This document shows, one piece after another, positions 33,712 to 46,593 of a DNA stretch of 64,000 bases. Position 1 is the first letter of the stretch, and the number at the start of each line of letters is the position of its first letter. The DNA comes from Pseudo-nitzschia pungens. Lineage: Eukaryota > Bacillariophyta > Bacillariophyceae > Bacillariales > Bacillariaceae. Below the pieces are notes generated by a model. The model was not told where the DNA came from and searched no databases. It saw nothing but the letters and a program-made list of their open reading frames with translations. The stretch spans positions 744,001-808,000 of the forward strand of contig CM074761.1 in NCBI GenBank assembly GCA_037355855.1. Direction: 5' to 3'. The translations under genes and the position numbers were made by a program.

Positions 33712-36700
33712 ATGGATAGGAAAAGCCCGTCCTCGTCGTCCCACCGCAAGACCAGCCTGTTTCGAAACCTGGTGATGCCGGGATTTACGGACGCCGGAGC
33801 CGGGACTGCCTACGTTCCGTCGGCAACGATTTCGCGTCGAACAACGTCCGCATCGTCATCGTTCGCGAAGAATTCAGCCGAGGACAACAAGAACCCCAAG
33901 CAGCAGCTGCAGCTGCAGCAGCAGCAGCAGCAACAACAACACGACGCGGATTCGGACAACGAAGATACCTTCTCGGAAGCCGCAACGGAACTCCACGACA
34001 ATCGCACGAAGCAAAGCAGCGATCGATCAACGGCAGCCCGTCTCGAACGGTACTATCACTTGAACAGCGCCGTCGTTCGAGATTCCAGAACGATAGGGGA
34101 AGGAGGAGCTCGCGAATCCAGCACTTCCACCGGAGGTCTTCCCAACAGGAACATGGCCGGCGGCGATGAAAACAAATCGAATTCCATTAACAATGACAAT
34201 GCTTGCGACGAGGGCATCGAGGTCGAAGCAACGTACGGCTTCTTTCCCCTCACCAAACCTCCGCCATCTCCTTCTCCCCGCCGCATGGTGAGACCGTTCG
34301 AGAACATAAGCCAGGAAGCGGGGGTTGCAACGCCCGGGAGCGGCTCCGGGGCCCCAATGGTGGCTGCACCGAGTTCGAGTTCGAGTCCGAGTCCCCGACC
34401 CCTCTCCCCACCACCCGTCACCCGGAAGCAGCTCGTGCAGAGATCCTCTTCTGCCACCGCGGTGGTGGACGACGCGCTTCCCGTCCGGCCATCGGGTGTC
34501 GGGAAACGGGGCGACGGGTCCGCTTCCGCCCAAAGAACCGAGACTCCCTCCAAAAACGAGAACGAGAACGAGAACGAGAACGAGAACAGCGGCGAGCCCT
34601 CCCCGCGGAGCGACCAAAAGCATCCATTCGAGGCACGCGACCAACACCTGCTGCCGATGAGACCCGTGCGGTTCCAGCTGGAATTGAAGCGCGAGGTTTC
34701 GACGTTCTCGCTCGCTCCCGAAACCGGAGCCGTGTTGGACCGGGAAGAACACCGGGACACGCTGAAGCGATGGAAGGAGCATGGGGCAACCGATCCGACC
34801 ATTGCGAACCAATTTCCGGCCGTCAACGAAGAAGACGCCGTTGCTCGGGTGTCACCAAAGCCCTCCCCGGTTGCGGACGCATCCAACGACGACGCAAAAG
34901 AAGGGACCGATTCTCCGCGACCCAGGGACGCGGAGGACACTGTCAAAGACCATACCGATGACAATGACAACGATAACGATAACAATAACTATATTGAGAC
35001 TCAAACCAATGAGAACAACACACACAGGCGGCTGGACTTGACCGCCCTTCAAGAAATGGAAGAACAACAGGGAATCGACATTGATGTGGCAAATTCCAAA
35101 AACAATGGCTTGAATGCATTCATGCAACGCGAGAAGGAAAGCAAATTCAGGTCGCGTCCGTTTCAACTCAAAACCGAGCCATCCGCCGACCTCAAAAATG
35201 CTGCCGCGAAGGAAGAAAACAGCCAAGACAAAGACGAGGAATTGTCCGTCTCATCGTCGATCGTTTCCTCGACGTGCTCCAACTTCGGAACCGTGATTGA
35301 AATGGGCCAGGCCACGCTGACTCAACGCATGGCCGAAGTCGACGAAATGGAAAAGGCCGCACTGGGCCAAGAAGGAACCCAATACAGCGAGGGAAACCTC
35401 CCTCCGCAACTTTCCTCCTCTTGCCTTCTCGAGCATGATTCTTCCTTGGATCTGCCAATCCTGGAAGAATCGTCCTCGGATCGAACCGGAAGCAACGCCG
35501 CCACTGCCACCGGCGGTACAAAGGAAGACCGCTACGCAAATCACATATCGGAGACGAAGACTACCGTTGCTACGGCCAATTCGACAGTTACCAGTCCCAC
35601 GAAACGAAACCCCGCAAAGTCCGAAATGGTCTCGGCGGTATGCCGAAGGATGGGGAACATGCACGGTTTGAGCGGTTCCGTGCGGGGAGGCAACCGAACG
35701 AACAACCCGCGGTCCGCGCCCACTACGCCGAAGAAACCAGCCTTCCAAGCGCGATCCAGCGAATCATCGCAAAAACAGGCAGAGGGACGCCACCTCTCCG
35801 GAACGGAACACGATTCGGCGGAGATCAAGAGCAAACCGAGCGGCGGAAAGGCACCTCCCTCGTCCTTCCTTTTGAGATCACCGGGGTCTTTGGCGAGGTT
35901 TTCTTTCGCAGCATACCAGTCCGAGGCGAAAAAGCGTGGTTCCGAATCCAACCAGAATCAAGTCAACCATTCCGGCAACCAGAAGCTAAACATTTTGAAC
36001 CCACGGTTTGCAACCCTGGGTCTAGGAAAGGGAAGAGGCGAGAGTTCTCCCCGGAGTTCGGGAATTGCCATCACCAAAACATTACAACACGCCCAGAAAT
36101 GCTTTTCCTTTGACAACACTGCCGACGGCCACACGTACGGTCTCCAAGATTACGATCCCGACGATGACATACGCAACAACTATGACCCCGAAAGTCGCCT
36201 GCGAGAGATTCGGGAAGAACTGGCGATCCCTCCCCTGGGGCAACAACCAGCGACGGCCCAACTCACCCCCCGGGTCTTGCCTCTGGAGTCATCGTCCAGA
36301 ATGGGCGGGAACCAACGCGGCAGTCGCCAGGTTTTGGGACCGCGAAAGCAATCTCGCAGTTTCGATGCCTCATCGATCGGACGGTCTCCGTTCCGGACCT
36401 CGGCGTCGTCGACCACGCGGGGGTATCCCTCCTCGCAGCGTTCCTCCCTAGCGCCCATCCACGATGTCGATGCAAGCGCCGCACCAGGTGTTTCCAACTC
36501 CGCGTTCCTAAACTACCGCCGAAATCGAAGCCACTCCGATGTATTTCCCACGCAAAATCCAAAATCGAGAATTGCATCGCATTCCGAAATGGAACTCAAG
36601 CAACCGCAACGAATCGAAATTGAACGAGAGGACGCACTGGATATCTTGGCGCTTCTTGTAAACCAAGGTCTTGCCGATTGGGAAACCCCAACCACCAGCT

Positions 36701-39246
36701 CTCCCGATCCGCATTCGCACACTAATGCTACAATGCACACCAGTAGCAACACGAAATCACAAAAAGACGATTCTGATCATGGAGAAGCTCAATCGTCCTC
36801 GTCTTCTCCTGCAGCAACTCGTGATCTCATGACAACGGCGAAAGAAGAAAAAACGGACGATCACAATTCGCAGGTCTCAACCGAGTCGGTACAGGAAGTG
36901 AAACAAAACGACTTGGTCCGCAACGACAGTCGCGACAACGATTCTATTCTACAGGGCCTTATCCAAAACTTTAAAGAATGGAGCGAAGAACATGCTGATA
37001 ATCCGAACAACGAGAATGACATCAGCAAGCAGCACGAGCATCATCGCCAGGTAGAACTGTTGGAAGAGTTAGTTAGATCCCATTCATACGCAAAGGAAAT
37101 GAAGCGTGCTTCAACTTCTGCTTCTGCTTGGTTGAAATCAATAGGAAGGGGAGAGACCGCAGTTAGCAATGAAATAACCGATGACAACAAAGAATCACCA
37201 GATTCGAATTCCACCTCGATTTCCAAAGTTAGCACAGAACAAAGCGATAGCAACAACCAAAACAGAGGGAGCAAGATCGACAAGATGGATCTGTTGACGT
37301 TAAATGCAACGCTCCGTAGTACGCAATTGGAACTTGCTGCGTTCAAACGGACGAATGCGATGCTAAACGAAGAGCTCTCGGAATGTCGTGCGGAAATCGG
37401 GAGGATGAGGAGTCTTTCGAGAAGCGAGGTAAGTGATACGTTTCTCACAGGGTGCAAATCGGAAACCAACATTGTTTCTTGTTTTCGCGAAATCTCACGA
37501 CGTTCAATTTCGCTCCGTCTTGATGACAGTTAAACAAGTCGGTTCTAGACGATTCAGAACGATCATCCGAAAGCTCTGCCTCCAAAGAGCCTTCTATAAA
37601 ATCGGTAGCATTCAATGAACCACATGTCAAGGAACAAGGCAAACCGGAGAACACGTACGAGCGTTTGTTTCGTGGTGTCTCAGAAAAAGAGGCGAAAGAA
37701 AGAATTGAATCTGCGGCCGAGTTGGATGTCCTTGTTCTCAAAAATGCATTAGAAAAAGCAAACGAGACGATCCAAACACTCCACAATGAATTACACAAAA
37801 ACGATGCAGATGACAACACGGCAGAATCCAAGGCAGTACCGTTGGTGGATATTCCAGACATTCAAGTCAACAAAACCGAACTTCAATCCACACCTAGCAC
37901 CCCCGATTCTCTCCATCGCACAGTTAATGTCCAAATGCTGGATGCGGAAAATTTTGTCACAGATTGGTATGACTTAAAAACGCTCCCGCCTCCTCCCGAT
38001 CACGATCTACAATCACCTATCGTAGCTACTGTCTTGCAACAATGGACGCAAGATCCTTCTCTCCACCAGTCATTGCTGTCCTGGATTGAAAACGTAATGA
38101 GAGGTGACGATCTAGAAGATTTGCGTCCTCTAACGATTTCGAGTCTCGACCATCAAGTACGAGATGGCTTTTCCATGCACGTATTATCCCAACTTCTCAG
38201 AAGGGCCGATATTCACGTTGCCGTGCAGCAGCGTGCACATCGAAATACCACCTACGACATGTCGGTCACGGTCAACCAGAAGAAAGAGTTTACGTCTTCT
38301 TCATTCCCAGCGGGGTTAAAGTCGCAACCGCAACCATCTCTTCTGGACACGGGTGATTCAATGAGTGAAGATGAGTGGGCAATTCGATTCGAGCCGAACA
38401 TGAGTTCCACAGAAAGCGTGGCTCATAGTGCTGTCACTGAAACCATTTCAAATCTTCCGTCTGCTACACGGACTCGGACAGGGGGGTGCAAATGACCCAT
38501 GGACTAGAGCGCCAGAAACTCCAAAGTCAGAGTACAGTTCCTTTCCCTCGCGGCTCCGATCTTATTCTGGTGGTGCTGATACTTTCGACGAAAATTCCCA
38601 GCACTACAGACAACGCTACAATGAAAATAGTAATAATGGTGCAGCAAATGGTACGATTATGGGTGCATTAGGCGGTGCGATAAGTGGACTACTATCCCGC
38701 AATAAGTACGCTGCTAGTCCTGGTAAGTTGCAACAGCCGCAAACGCAATATTATTCAGCAGGATCTAAGAATGATGGCAGGGATTCGTCCAACATGTTAC
38801 CTGCTAGTCTCCGAGCGCAGATGGATCTTACGTCAAGTCCTACATCGGGGTCGGCTAGATATCACCGTGCGGGGAATCCTGACACTATTTCGTCATCTGT
38901 CTTGGACAATCACCACCAAGAACACGACGAACCTTTTCGTCGCGTCGTCAACGCCCCCCCCGGTCGTATTGGCGTTACTTTTGTTGATTATCGCGGCCAT
39001 GCGACGGTTAGTGACGTCGCAATGGATAGTCCGCTAAACGGTTGGGTACACCCCTCTGATGTATTGATCGCAATCGATGACATACCCGTGACTGGAATGC
39101 CTGTTCGAGACATTGTCCAAATTCTTGCAAATCGGAGTGACCAGTATAGAGCAATGCGAGTGATAAGCAGTCACGCTATGAACGAATTTACATTGAGGAG
39201 TCAATTGGGTGGTCCACTGATGGAAGAGACTCACGAAGAAAACTAA
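33712..39246 (+). CDS. Very large disordered protein with C-terminal PDZ domain (two exons, frame break at 38481)
   Basis: Exon 1 is 33712-37428 (1239 codons), the intron 37429-37529 (101 nt, GTAAGT...GACAG) and exon 2 37530-39246. Splicing continues the frame as SRSE-LNKSVLDDSE. The frame then stops at 38493 because of a G6 run at 38481-38486. With five Gs it would read on as TRTGGANDPWTRAPETPKS to 39246, for about 1810 residues. The first 1200 residues are low-complexity Ser/Asn/Asp/Glu, with polyGln and an ENENENENEN run. A coiled coil spans the exon junction. A conserved-looking helical segment follows (ATVLQQWTQDPSLHQSLL...). The C-terminus is a PDZ domain (RIGVTFVDYRGHATVSDV...DVLIAIDDIPVTGMPVRDIVQIL), a peptide-binding module. 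It is probably a cytosolic scaffold. The frame break may be a read error or real. Confidence 0.7.
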
Positions 39247-39926
39247 TGTTTCACACTCTGTAAAGAGTAAACATTCGGTTTTCACCGATAACAACTTTTC
39301 GAACAAGGTTACTGCGATCATGAACTAACTTCGACTGCCGGTTTTGAAGGGGCTGAGGCAAGACCGATTTTAGATTTTTCATAGGTTAGAGGAATTATGA
39401 AACCTTGATAATGCAAATGAAACCAATTTGAGAATAAATTTCAAAATGTAATAATAAAATGACAGAAATATCTGCTTTCTTGTACAGTAAATGATGTCTT
39501 CATCGCAAACACATTTTTTGATATTTCGTGTCAATTCTACAGAAACTGGTGAAGGTATTTGTTCTTGCAATCGTATGAATTATTGATAAAGTGCGAGACT
39601 CCCTAACCTTACTACACGTACAGAGATTGTTCATCCTGACACTTTTGAGAAGAGAAATGTTCCTGCCCCTCGAATGAATGATATCTTTCGAAACCTTTCC
39701 ACAAGTTGCGATGACCGCCCTTCTATGCACGAACACAGCACATCACATTTCATTCTTTACGAATGGACACATATGGCACGTACTATGACTCCCACTATTG
39801 AATACAAAAAAAAGCAACCTTATTTTTTTTTCTTGCGTCGTCTGACATTTTTGGTTTCGTTTCCGTCTTCGCAGTTTCCTCATTCGTTTGCTCGTTCGCA
39901 ATGAAAATAAAAAATAGTTTCTACAC
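39247..39926. other. Intergenic between convergent genes
   Basis: AT-rich spacer between the PDZ gene and Rab2. No gene or repeat array is seen. Confidence 0.5.
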
Positions 39927-41001
<1,075 letters not shown>

Positions 41002-42416
41002 GATAAGTATGACTTGTTTAACCTTGATGGGTGCGAGTTTCGGTTCGATTCGTCGTTGCTGAACCCTGGAGTAACTTGTTTCCAAACTAACGACAACAAT
41101 TGCTGTCTTTGTGGCGTCGGTAAAGTATCGAAAGTCTGTACCGGTAACCTTACTGTTGTCGCGACTTGTAACAGAATCAATTACGAGTAAAAGAGTGATT
41201 ATGTCCGTAGCTCACGAGAAAACGATGCATACGAATCCGGTATTCAATAGCGTAACAGTTAACAGTACGTTTGGTAATTAGCTCACCGGAACCGGTGCAC
41301 GGAATTTTTTTATCAAAAGGGGTCCAATTTCGGGTAAGATTACGTATTTGAGTATTAGTGCCGTTACATTCCATAAACTGCGGTAGGGTAAGAATAATGT
41401 TACGAGTAGATACAAGTAAGGTTACTTCGCAGATCCCAATCGCGTGTTTTACAACATTATCAGCACAAAAAAGTAATCCTTCGAAGAATGAATAAGAAAC
41501 TACGAGTGCGTTCAACGTAGTGTAGCGTAACCCTAACATTTTACTTCTACGGTAATCTGAAACCTTACTCAGTAGATTGCAGTAAGATGTGGTTGGGCAG
41601 AATAAGGCATTCGTACGAGTACTGGTATTTCGGTCGTGTCTGCAGAAAATTAGGAATGATTCCTCCACTCCCGCCAAGAAATCAGAGACGGCCGGGTTCT
41701 TCCTGAATTCACTCGTCATTGTTTACTGCGACGGATCAAACTCAACTTTCAATCAGGGGTCATACTACATTCAATGAAATTCGACTCCGCTTTTCTCACG
41801 TCGGTTGGACTTACAACCGATGACAATGGGGATTCATTGATTCGTGCTTCATCATACCCAAAGTTACGGTAACCTGAAGGTGTACTCGTACGTACCTATG
41901 GAAGAAATACGGTGAAACCAGACAAAAAGTAAAAGTTGTTCTTTGGACGTGCAAGTGCTTCGAAATCATAACAATATGAAATACGAAGTACTTCGGTAAA
42001 AAAAAAAAATGGTGCCGTTTTGACCACCGAAGTCAAGCAGTCTGATCAAAATACTCGTATTACTTGTAAATACTTTATGTTCGAAATCTTTATTCTGCTA
42101 TTAGGATATTGCCATTGTGTATCGAAGACGGGAAACCAAAAGGTAACTGTATCGCTCGAAAACAACGCTATGAACATATCCACTATGAAGTCACAATGTG
42201 TATTGCAACCGCAATTTTACATCGTACAGCGACATCGTGGTGCAACTTAGTTTCTCTGTAATCAGTACTACTATTTATTTCCACTTTTTGTTCTCAAAAG
42301 ACGATGTCATTTTGTATCGCTGCAAGACACGAAACCAAATAGGCGCAACTTCACATCGTATATCGAATAGATTCGCATGCACTATTGGATATGATCAGCT
42401 CTCCATGCGTCGTTGC
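41002..42416. other. Intergenic, no supported gene
   Basis: Contains GTAAC-rich patches (about 41100-41180 and 41330-41600). A minus-strand frame of 180 codons (41719-41177) overlaps them and has no recognisable features. Confidence 0.5.
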
Positions 42417-43924
42417 TTAGAAGCACTTGCGGTGGACAATCGATGGGCCAGATTCATCATACTCCTCCTTGCTGATCCACATACTTTGGAAGGTAGACAA
42501 AGATGCAAGAATAGATCCTCCAATCCACACAGAGTACTTGCGCTCTGGAGGAGCCACAATCTTCACCTTGATGGAAGCTGGAGCCAATGCAGTCACTTCC
42601 TTAGACATGCGCTCACTGATTCCAGGGAACATGGTGGTTCCTCCAGAAAGAACAATGTTGGCATACAAGTCCTTTCTGATATCAACATCACACTTCATGA
42701 TGGTCTGGAAAGTGCTGTCAGCAACACCATCCATTTCAAGACCAGTCAAGTTGGGCTGGAACAACACCTCAGGACATCGGAATCGCTCATTTCCAATAAC
42801 AATGATGTTACCGTCAGGCAATTCAAAAGACTTCTCCAAAGCAGAAGACTCAGCAGCCTTCTTCATCTCCTCCTCAAAGTCAACAGCAATGAAACACAGG
42901 GACTCCTTGATGTCACGAACAATTTCACGCTCAGCAGTGGTTGTCAAAGAGTAACCACGCTCAGTCAAGATCTTCATCAAGTAATCAGTCAAGTCACGAC
43001 CGGCAAGATCCATACGCACGACAGCATGGGGAAGGGCATATCCCTCATAGATAGGAACAGTGTGGGAAACACCATCTCCAGAATCCAAAACACACCCAGT
43101 GGTACGTCCGGAGGCATACAAGGAAAGAACAGCCTGGATGTTCACATACATGGCAGGAACGTTGAAGGTTTCAAACATGATCTGGGTCATTCTCTCTCTG
43201 TTGGCCTTAGGGTTCATGGGGGCCTCAGTCAACAAAACAGGGTGGGCTTCAGGAGCAACACGAAGCTCATTGTAGAAGGTGTGGTGCCAGATCTTCTCCA
43301 TATCATCCCAGTTGGTGACAATTCCGTGCTCAATGGGGTACTTCAAAGTGAGAACACCTCTCTTAGGCTTGGGCTTCATCTCCAACATAGGCATCACGCT
43401 GTTCCATTCCGACCATGATACCAGGTTGACGGGCACGACCGATAAGGGAAGGGAAAACGGATCGGGGGGCATCGTCTCCGGCAAATCCGGCTATTCAACA
43501 AATAATTGATATAGTGGTGAGCGGTTGATGACGAGGACACGCAGTTCGTTAGTGATTCATATTGAATGGATACCATCTGGAATCAAAGATCGAATCGTAA
43601 CATAATTTTGACTCCACGTCGAACGATTCCTGACGAATGCTACCGGCGACCAAAACTTGCATTCATGGAAGCGATCAATTGCAAATCGTTCGTCGTTTGG
43701 AGTTGTGGTGACTAGTGTACAAGACATTCGAGCCACCAGTTATGATCAGCGAGTAACAATACACACGTTGAACAATCTTCGATGTAGCAGAACGGTTTCG
43801 CGGGATCCAACTACTTTTATCGCGGATCGCTACTTCATCCGTATGACATTGACGCTGTCTTACCTTTGCACATTCCGGAACCGTTGTCAACGACAAGGGC
43901 GGCAATATCTTCGTCATCAGCCAT
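42417..43924 (-). pseudogene. act: Actin, copy 3, with a one-base insertion (frameshift)
   Basis: Exon 1 is 43924-43864, the intron 43863-43491 (373 nt, GTAAGA...AATAG) and exon 2 43490-42417. Exon 2 is 1074 nt instead of 1073. The extra base is an A at 43365 on the plus strand, where the other copies read CTTGGC and this one CTTAGGC. In frame, codon 63 (Lys in the intact copies) becomes TAA, leaving 62 residues. Both splice sites, exon 1 and the rest of exon 2 are otherwise intact and near-identical to the other copies. So this is either a very recent pseudogene or a sequencing or assembly error. I label it pseudogene on the sequence as given. Confidence 0.85.
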
Positions 43925-44873
43925 TTTGATAGTTTATTTGGTTACTATATCTTTCGAAATGATGTGAACAACTACGGATTGCGGATAGCACTGTTGTGAT
44001 TTGTGACGGCTACGGCAGGGGTTATTTTTTTTTCACTGAATAAATATCACGATCGGTGAGCGTCGGTGAATGCCAACGATCTTTTTTGTTTTGAAATGAA
44101 AAGCAAGGTTATCCCTCGCTGAATTCACCGTTGTTTTTCTACGCCATTTTTAAGGTCATTTTTTTGAACGAGATTCAAACCGTTTCGTTGAGCGCTGGCA
44201 TAGCAAGGTGCGAGGCAAACCTTTCTTTGTCAAACCCTTACGCAGTCTTCTCTAGTCTCTCATACGAAGTATTAAAATTATTATTGCTGGCCATGTCCTC
44301 AAATGTAGTTATTGCATGTATCAATCATATGTTTAGGTATCCTTGTCTTACGCCAATAATGACTGACTCACTTCACTTGTAAGGCTTATCGATTATCGAT
44401 ACGGTACCGGAAATGGGAATTTTTAGAGTTACATAAAAATCCGACGAAAACCCGCAAACCGAGATTGATGGTATGATCTTTCGTCGAGCATGGTGGAAAA
44501 TGCCTCCTACCCACAATTATGATGGATGATAGACAATTTTGTTGGATGCACAGTACCTGTACTAGTACGGGTAGTGGAACCATGCTTCTTGTTACGATAA
44601 AGAATTCATATATCGGTCACACTTTTCTTTTAGGATTCCAGATTGCCGAATTCTTGAAAGAAAAGCCTCACGACTTGACGTCACGTTGTTTTGACCTTCA
44701 CCTCTTGCTTTCATTTCCCCGAATCCCTCATAGAACCAGGAAAATTGTGGGCCAGCGATAAGGCGAAATACTTATCGCAAGGAAAAGGTGAAGTGTTTTA
44801 CGACATTACCACATCGGAAACTTACTTTCATCGCAAACAGTTGTTTCATTCAAAAGCTTCTTTTTATGAAATA
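43925..44873. other. Divergent intergenic region
   Basis: Between actin copy 3 and the 44874 gene. The frame of the 44874 gene is open upstream to 44691 but without ATG. No other gene is supported. Confidence 0.4.
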
Positions 44874-45977
44874 ATGATCCTCGAGCAGCGTACCCCACAC
44901 GAAAATACGGCGGCACGGAAAGGCACCAATACTAAACCTATCTTATCTTGCGGGCAGAAATCGAAGGCAAAAGATGGGCGTCACAACAGAAGCCATGGTC
45001 GAACGATACAGTTTCATGACACCACTTCGATATTTTGGATAGAAAGCGCAGAAGATATGTCAGACGAGGAAATTGAAGCTAGCTATTACAGCAGTCGGGA
45101 CTACTTGTGTTTCCGCACTCGTGAGAAACGAATGTCCAGAAATGTTTCAGGTTGGGGATTAATGAAGGGGAGAAACAATGAAGATTTGATTGGGGTTGAA
45201 ACGAAAATTCAGCGCTTTCACCGGCGCCAAAGGAGCAAAAATGCTATGTTTGCCGTCATTCTAGAGCAAGAGCTGCGTCAAGAAGCTGCTCATGACACTT
45301 CGTCTTCTACAGAAGAAGATGATGACGAACTCATTGCACGGGCATATCAGCAATACACCGGTGAGAGTACTCGATTGGCCAGAGAAAGAGCGAAGACAAA
45401 CGCAAATCAAGTGAATGGATCTACTTCTTGGTCAAAACGCAGGAATGGATCATTCACTGAAGAAGCTGAGGTAGAGAAAAAGAAAGACCAGAGACCATCC
45501 ATCACAATGATGACTTTTGGGTTGCCATGGGAGGTCCCAATTTCGAGCCGAAAGAAAACCGCTTTGAGTCGTTCTGCAGACATGGTAAAATATGTTTCCT
45601 GCTCCCATTCTCTTCTCGCCCAAAACTATCTAGGAACCTCCTATCTGCAGGATCAATTGGATCAACCAGAAGAGCTACCTGAATTTCGCCATGAAAATCA
45701 AAGCGACTTTCAAGGAAGAGAGGCACATCGAGGAAGAATGCGGCAGGAAGCCCCTATTCGACAACAGATCATTCGGAGTAAGGAATGCAATGACAGCATT
45801 AGATCTACAATGAACTTCGAACAGCACGATGAGTATCAACCGACGCCCCGGTATGCAACTTCAGAATACCAGTATCCCGGCACTGTTGCCCAGAAGTGGA
45901 TATGGAACCCGATAAAATGTGATGAAGGTACGGCTAATGCCCCTGTCCCCCATTTTTTCAGCTGGGACGTCCATTGA
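44874..45977 (+). CDS. Protein of unknown function from a family I have seen in diatoms
   Basis: The first ATG in the frame is at 44874 (367 residues); the frame is open 61 codons further upstream but starts with TTG there, so a 5' exon is possible. The N-terminal part has TIQFHDTTSIFWIESAEDMSDEEIEASYYSSRDY, a pattern found near the N-terminus of many diatom proteins of unknown function. A second block, DLIGVETKIQRFHRRQRSKNAMFAVILEQELRQE, is followed by an acidic DDDELIARAYQQYTGES. These two blocks in this order are, from memory, a recurrent diatom arrangement. No signal peptide or membrane helix is seen. Much of the C-terminus is Gln/Arg-rich and probably disordered. The function is unknown. 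Confidence 0.6.
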   Translation: MILEQRTPHENTAARKGTNTKPILSCGQKSKAKDGRHNRSHGRTIQFHDTTSIFWIESAEDMSDEEIEASYYSSRDYLCFRTREKRMSRNVSGWGLMKGRNNEDLIGVETKIQRFHRRQRSKNAMFAVILEQELRQEAAHDTSSSTEEDDDELIARAYQQYTGESTRLARERAKTNANQVNGSTSWSKRRNGSFTEEAEVEKKKDQRPSITMMTFGLPWEVPISSRKKTALSRSADMVKYVSCSHSLLAQNYLGTSYLQDQLDQPEELPEFRHENQSDFQGREAHRGRMRQEAPIRQQIIRSKECNDSIRSTMNFEQHDEYQPTPRYATSEYQYPGTVAQKWIWNPIKCDEGTANAPVPHFFSWDVH

Positions 45978-46224
45978 ATAATGTAACAGAAGAAAGATTA
46001 GTCTTTTTCAATTTGAAAAGGTATCACGTATATTATAGAAGATTTGTTGATTTATGTCTGCGCGTATTCTCAATTAGGGGCAAATAAATGCATGATCTGT
46101 ATTCTTTCCAAGTCGATTTGTACTCTAGCTTGGTTGCCATCGGTACGACATCGAATCGCTCGTTTCTCCTTACGCCAGTGTGCGCCCAGGGTACCCTGCA
46201 ATTTGATGAAAGCACGAAAGCTTT

Positions 46225-46593
46225 TTACAGTTTTGATCGTGGGGTTTTGTCGCTGTTTTTCAAAACCTTTCGGGTAGCATTTAGTACAAGCGTAAGCTTC
46301 ATAGCCAAACCCATGTTTCCTTTGATCTTTAGCTTGCCTTGCATAAAGGCTTGTTGGGGCGTCATCTTCTTATTCAGCAACTCGTGGAAAATTTTCAAGT
46401 CGCAAGAAGCAACAAGATCAGACGCGCCGCCAGTTCCTTTCTTATTTTTCGATATATCGATTTTTCCCTTCGTTACATTGCTGCCATCCGAAAAACAAAA
46501 TTCAACCACAGCATTGAAGCGTGATCTTAAAGAAGGCGTCTCTGCGACGGCGCGATACATAGCAGCCACAATTTCATCGGCAGAAGGTTCCAT
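46225..46593 (-). CDS. SCP2 sterol-carrier domain protein with peroxisomal signal
   Basis: The first ATG is at 46593, giving 122 residues; upstream codons in the frame lack ATG, so a 5' exon cannot be excluded. The protein is essentially one SCP2 domain: ...RFNAVVEFCFSDGSNVTKGKIDIS..., a middle CDLKIFHELLNKKMTPQQAFMQGKLKIKGNMGLAMKL, which is the conserved SCP2 lipid-pocket helix and strand, and a basic tail. It ends in SKL, the type 1 peroxisomal targeting signal. A stand-alone SCP2 protein of this size binds fatty acyl-CoA or sterols and is expected in the peroxisomal matrix. Confidence 0.85.
   Translation of the reverse strand: MEPSADEIVAAMYRAVAETPSLRSRFNAVVEFCFSDGSNVTKGKIDISKNKKGTGGASDLVASCDLKIFHELLNKKMTPQQAFMQGKLKIKGNMGLAMKLTLVLNATRKVLKNSDKTPRSKL

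Noticed and set aside
34027..34985. Several frames of 100-309 codons opposite the PDZ gene
   Set aside because: They lie opposite GC-rich low-complexity coding sequence, encode low-complexity sequence only and lack recognisable domains.
41177..41719. Minus-strand frame of 180 codons
   Set aside because: It overlaps GTAAC-rich intergenic DNA, and its composition follows those words rather than a protein.
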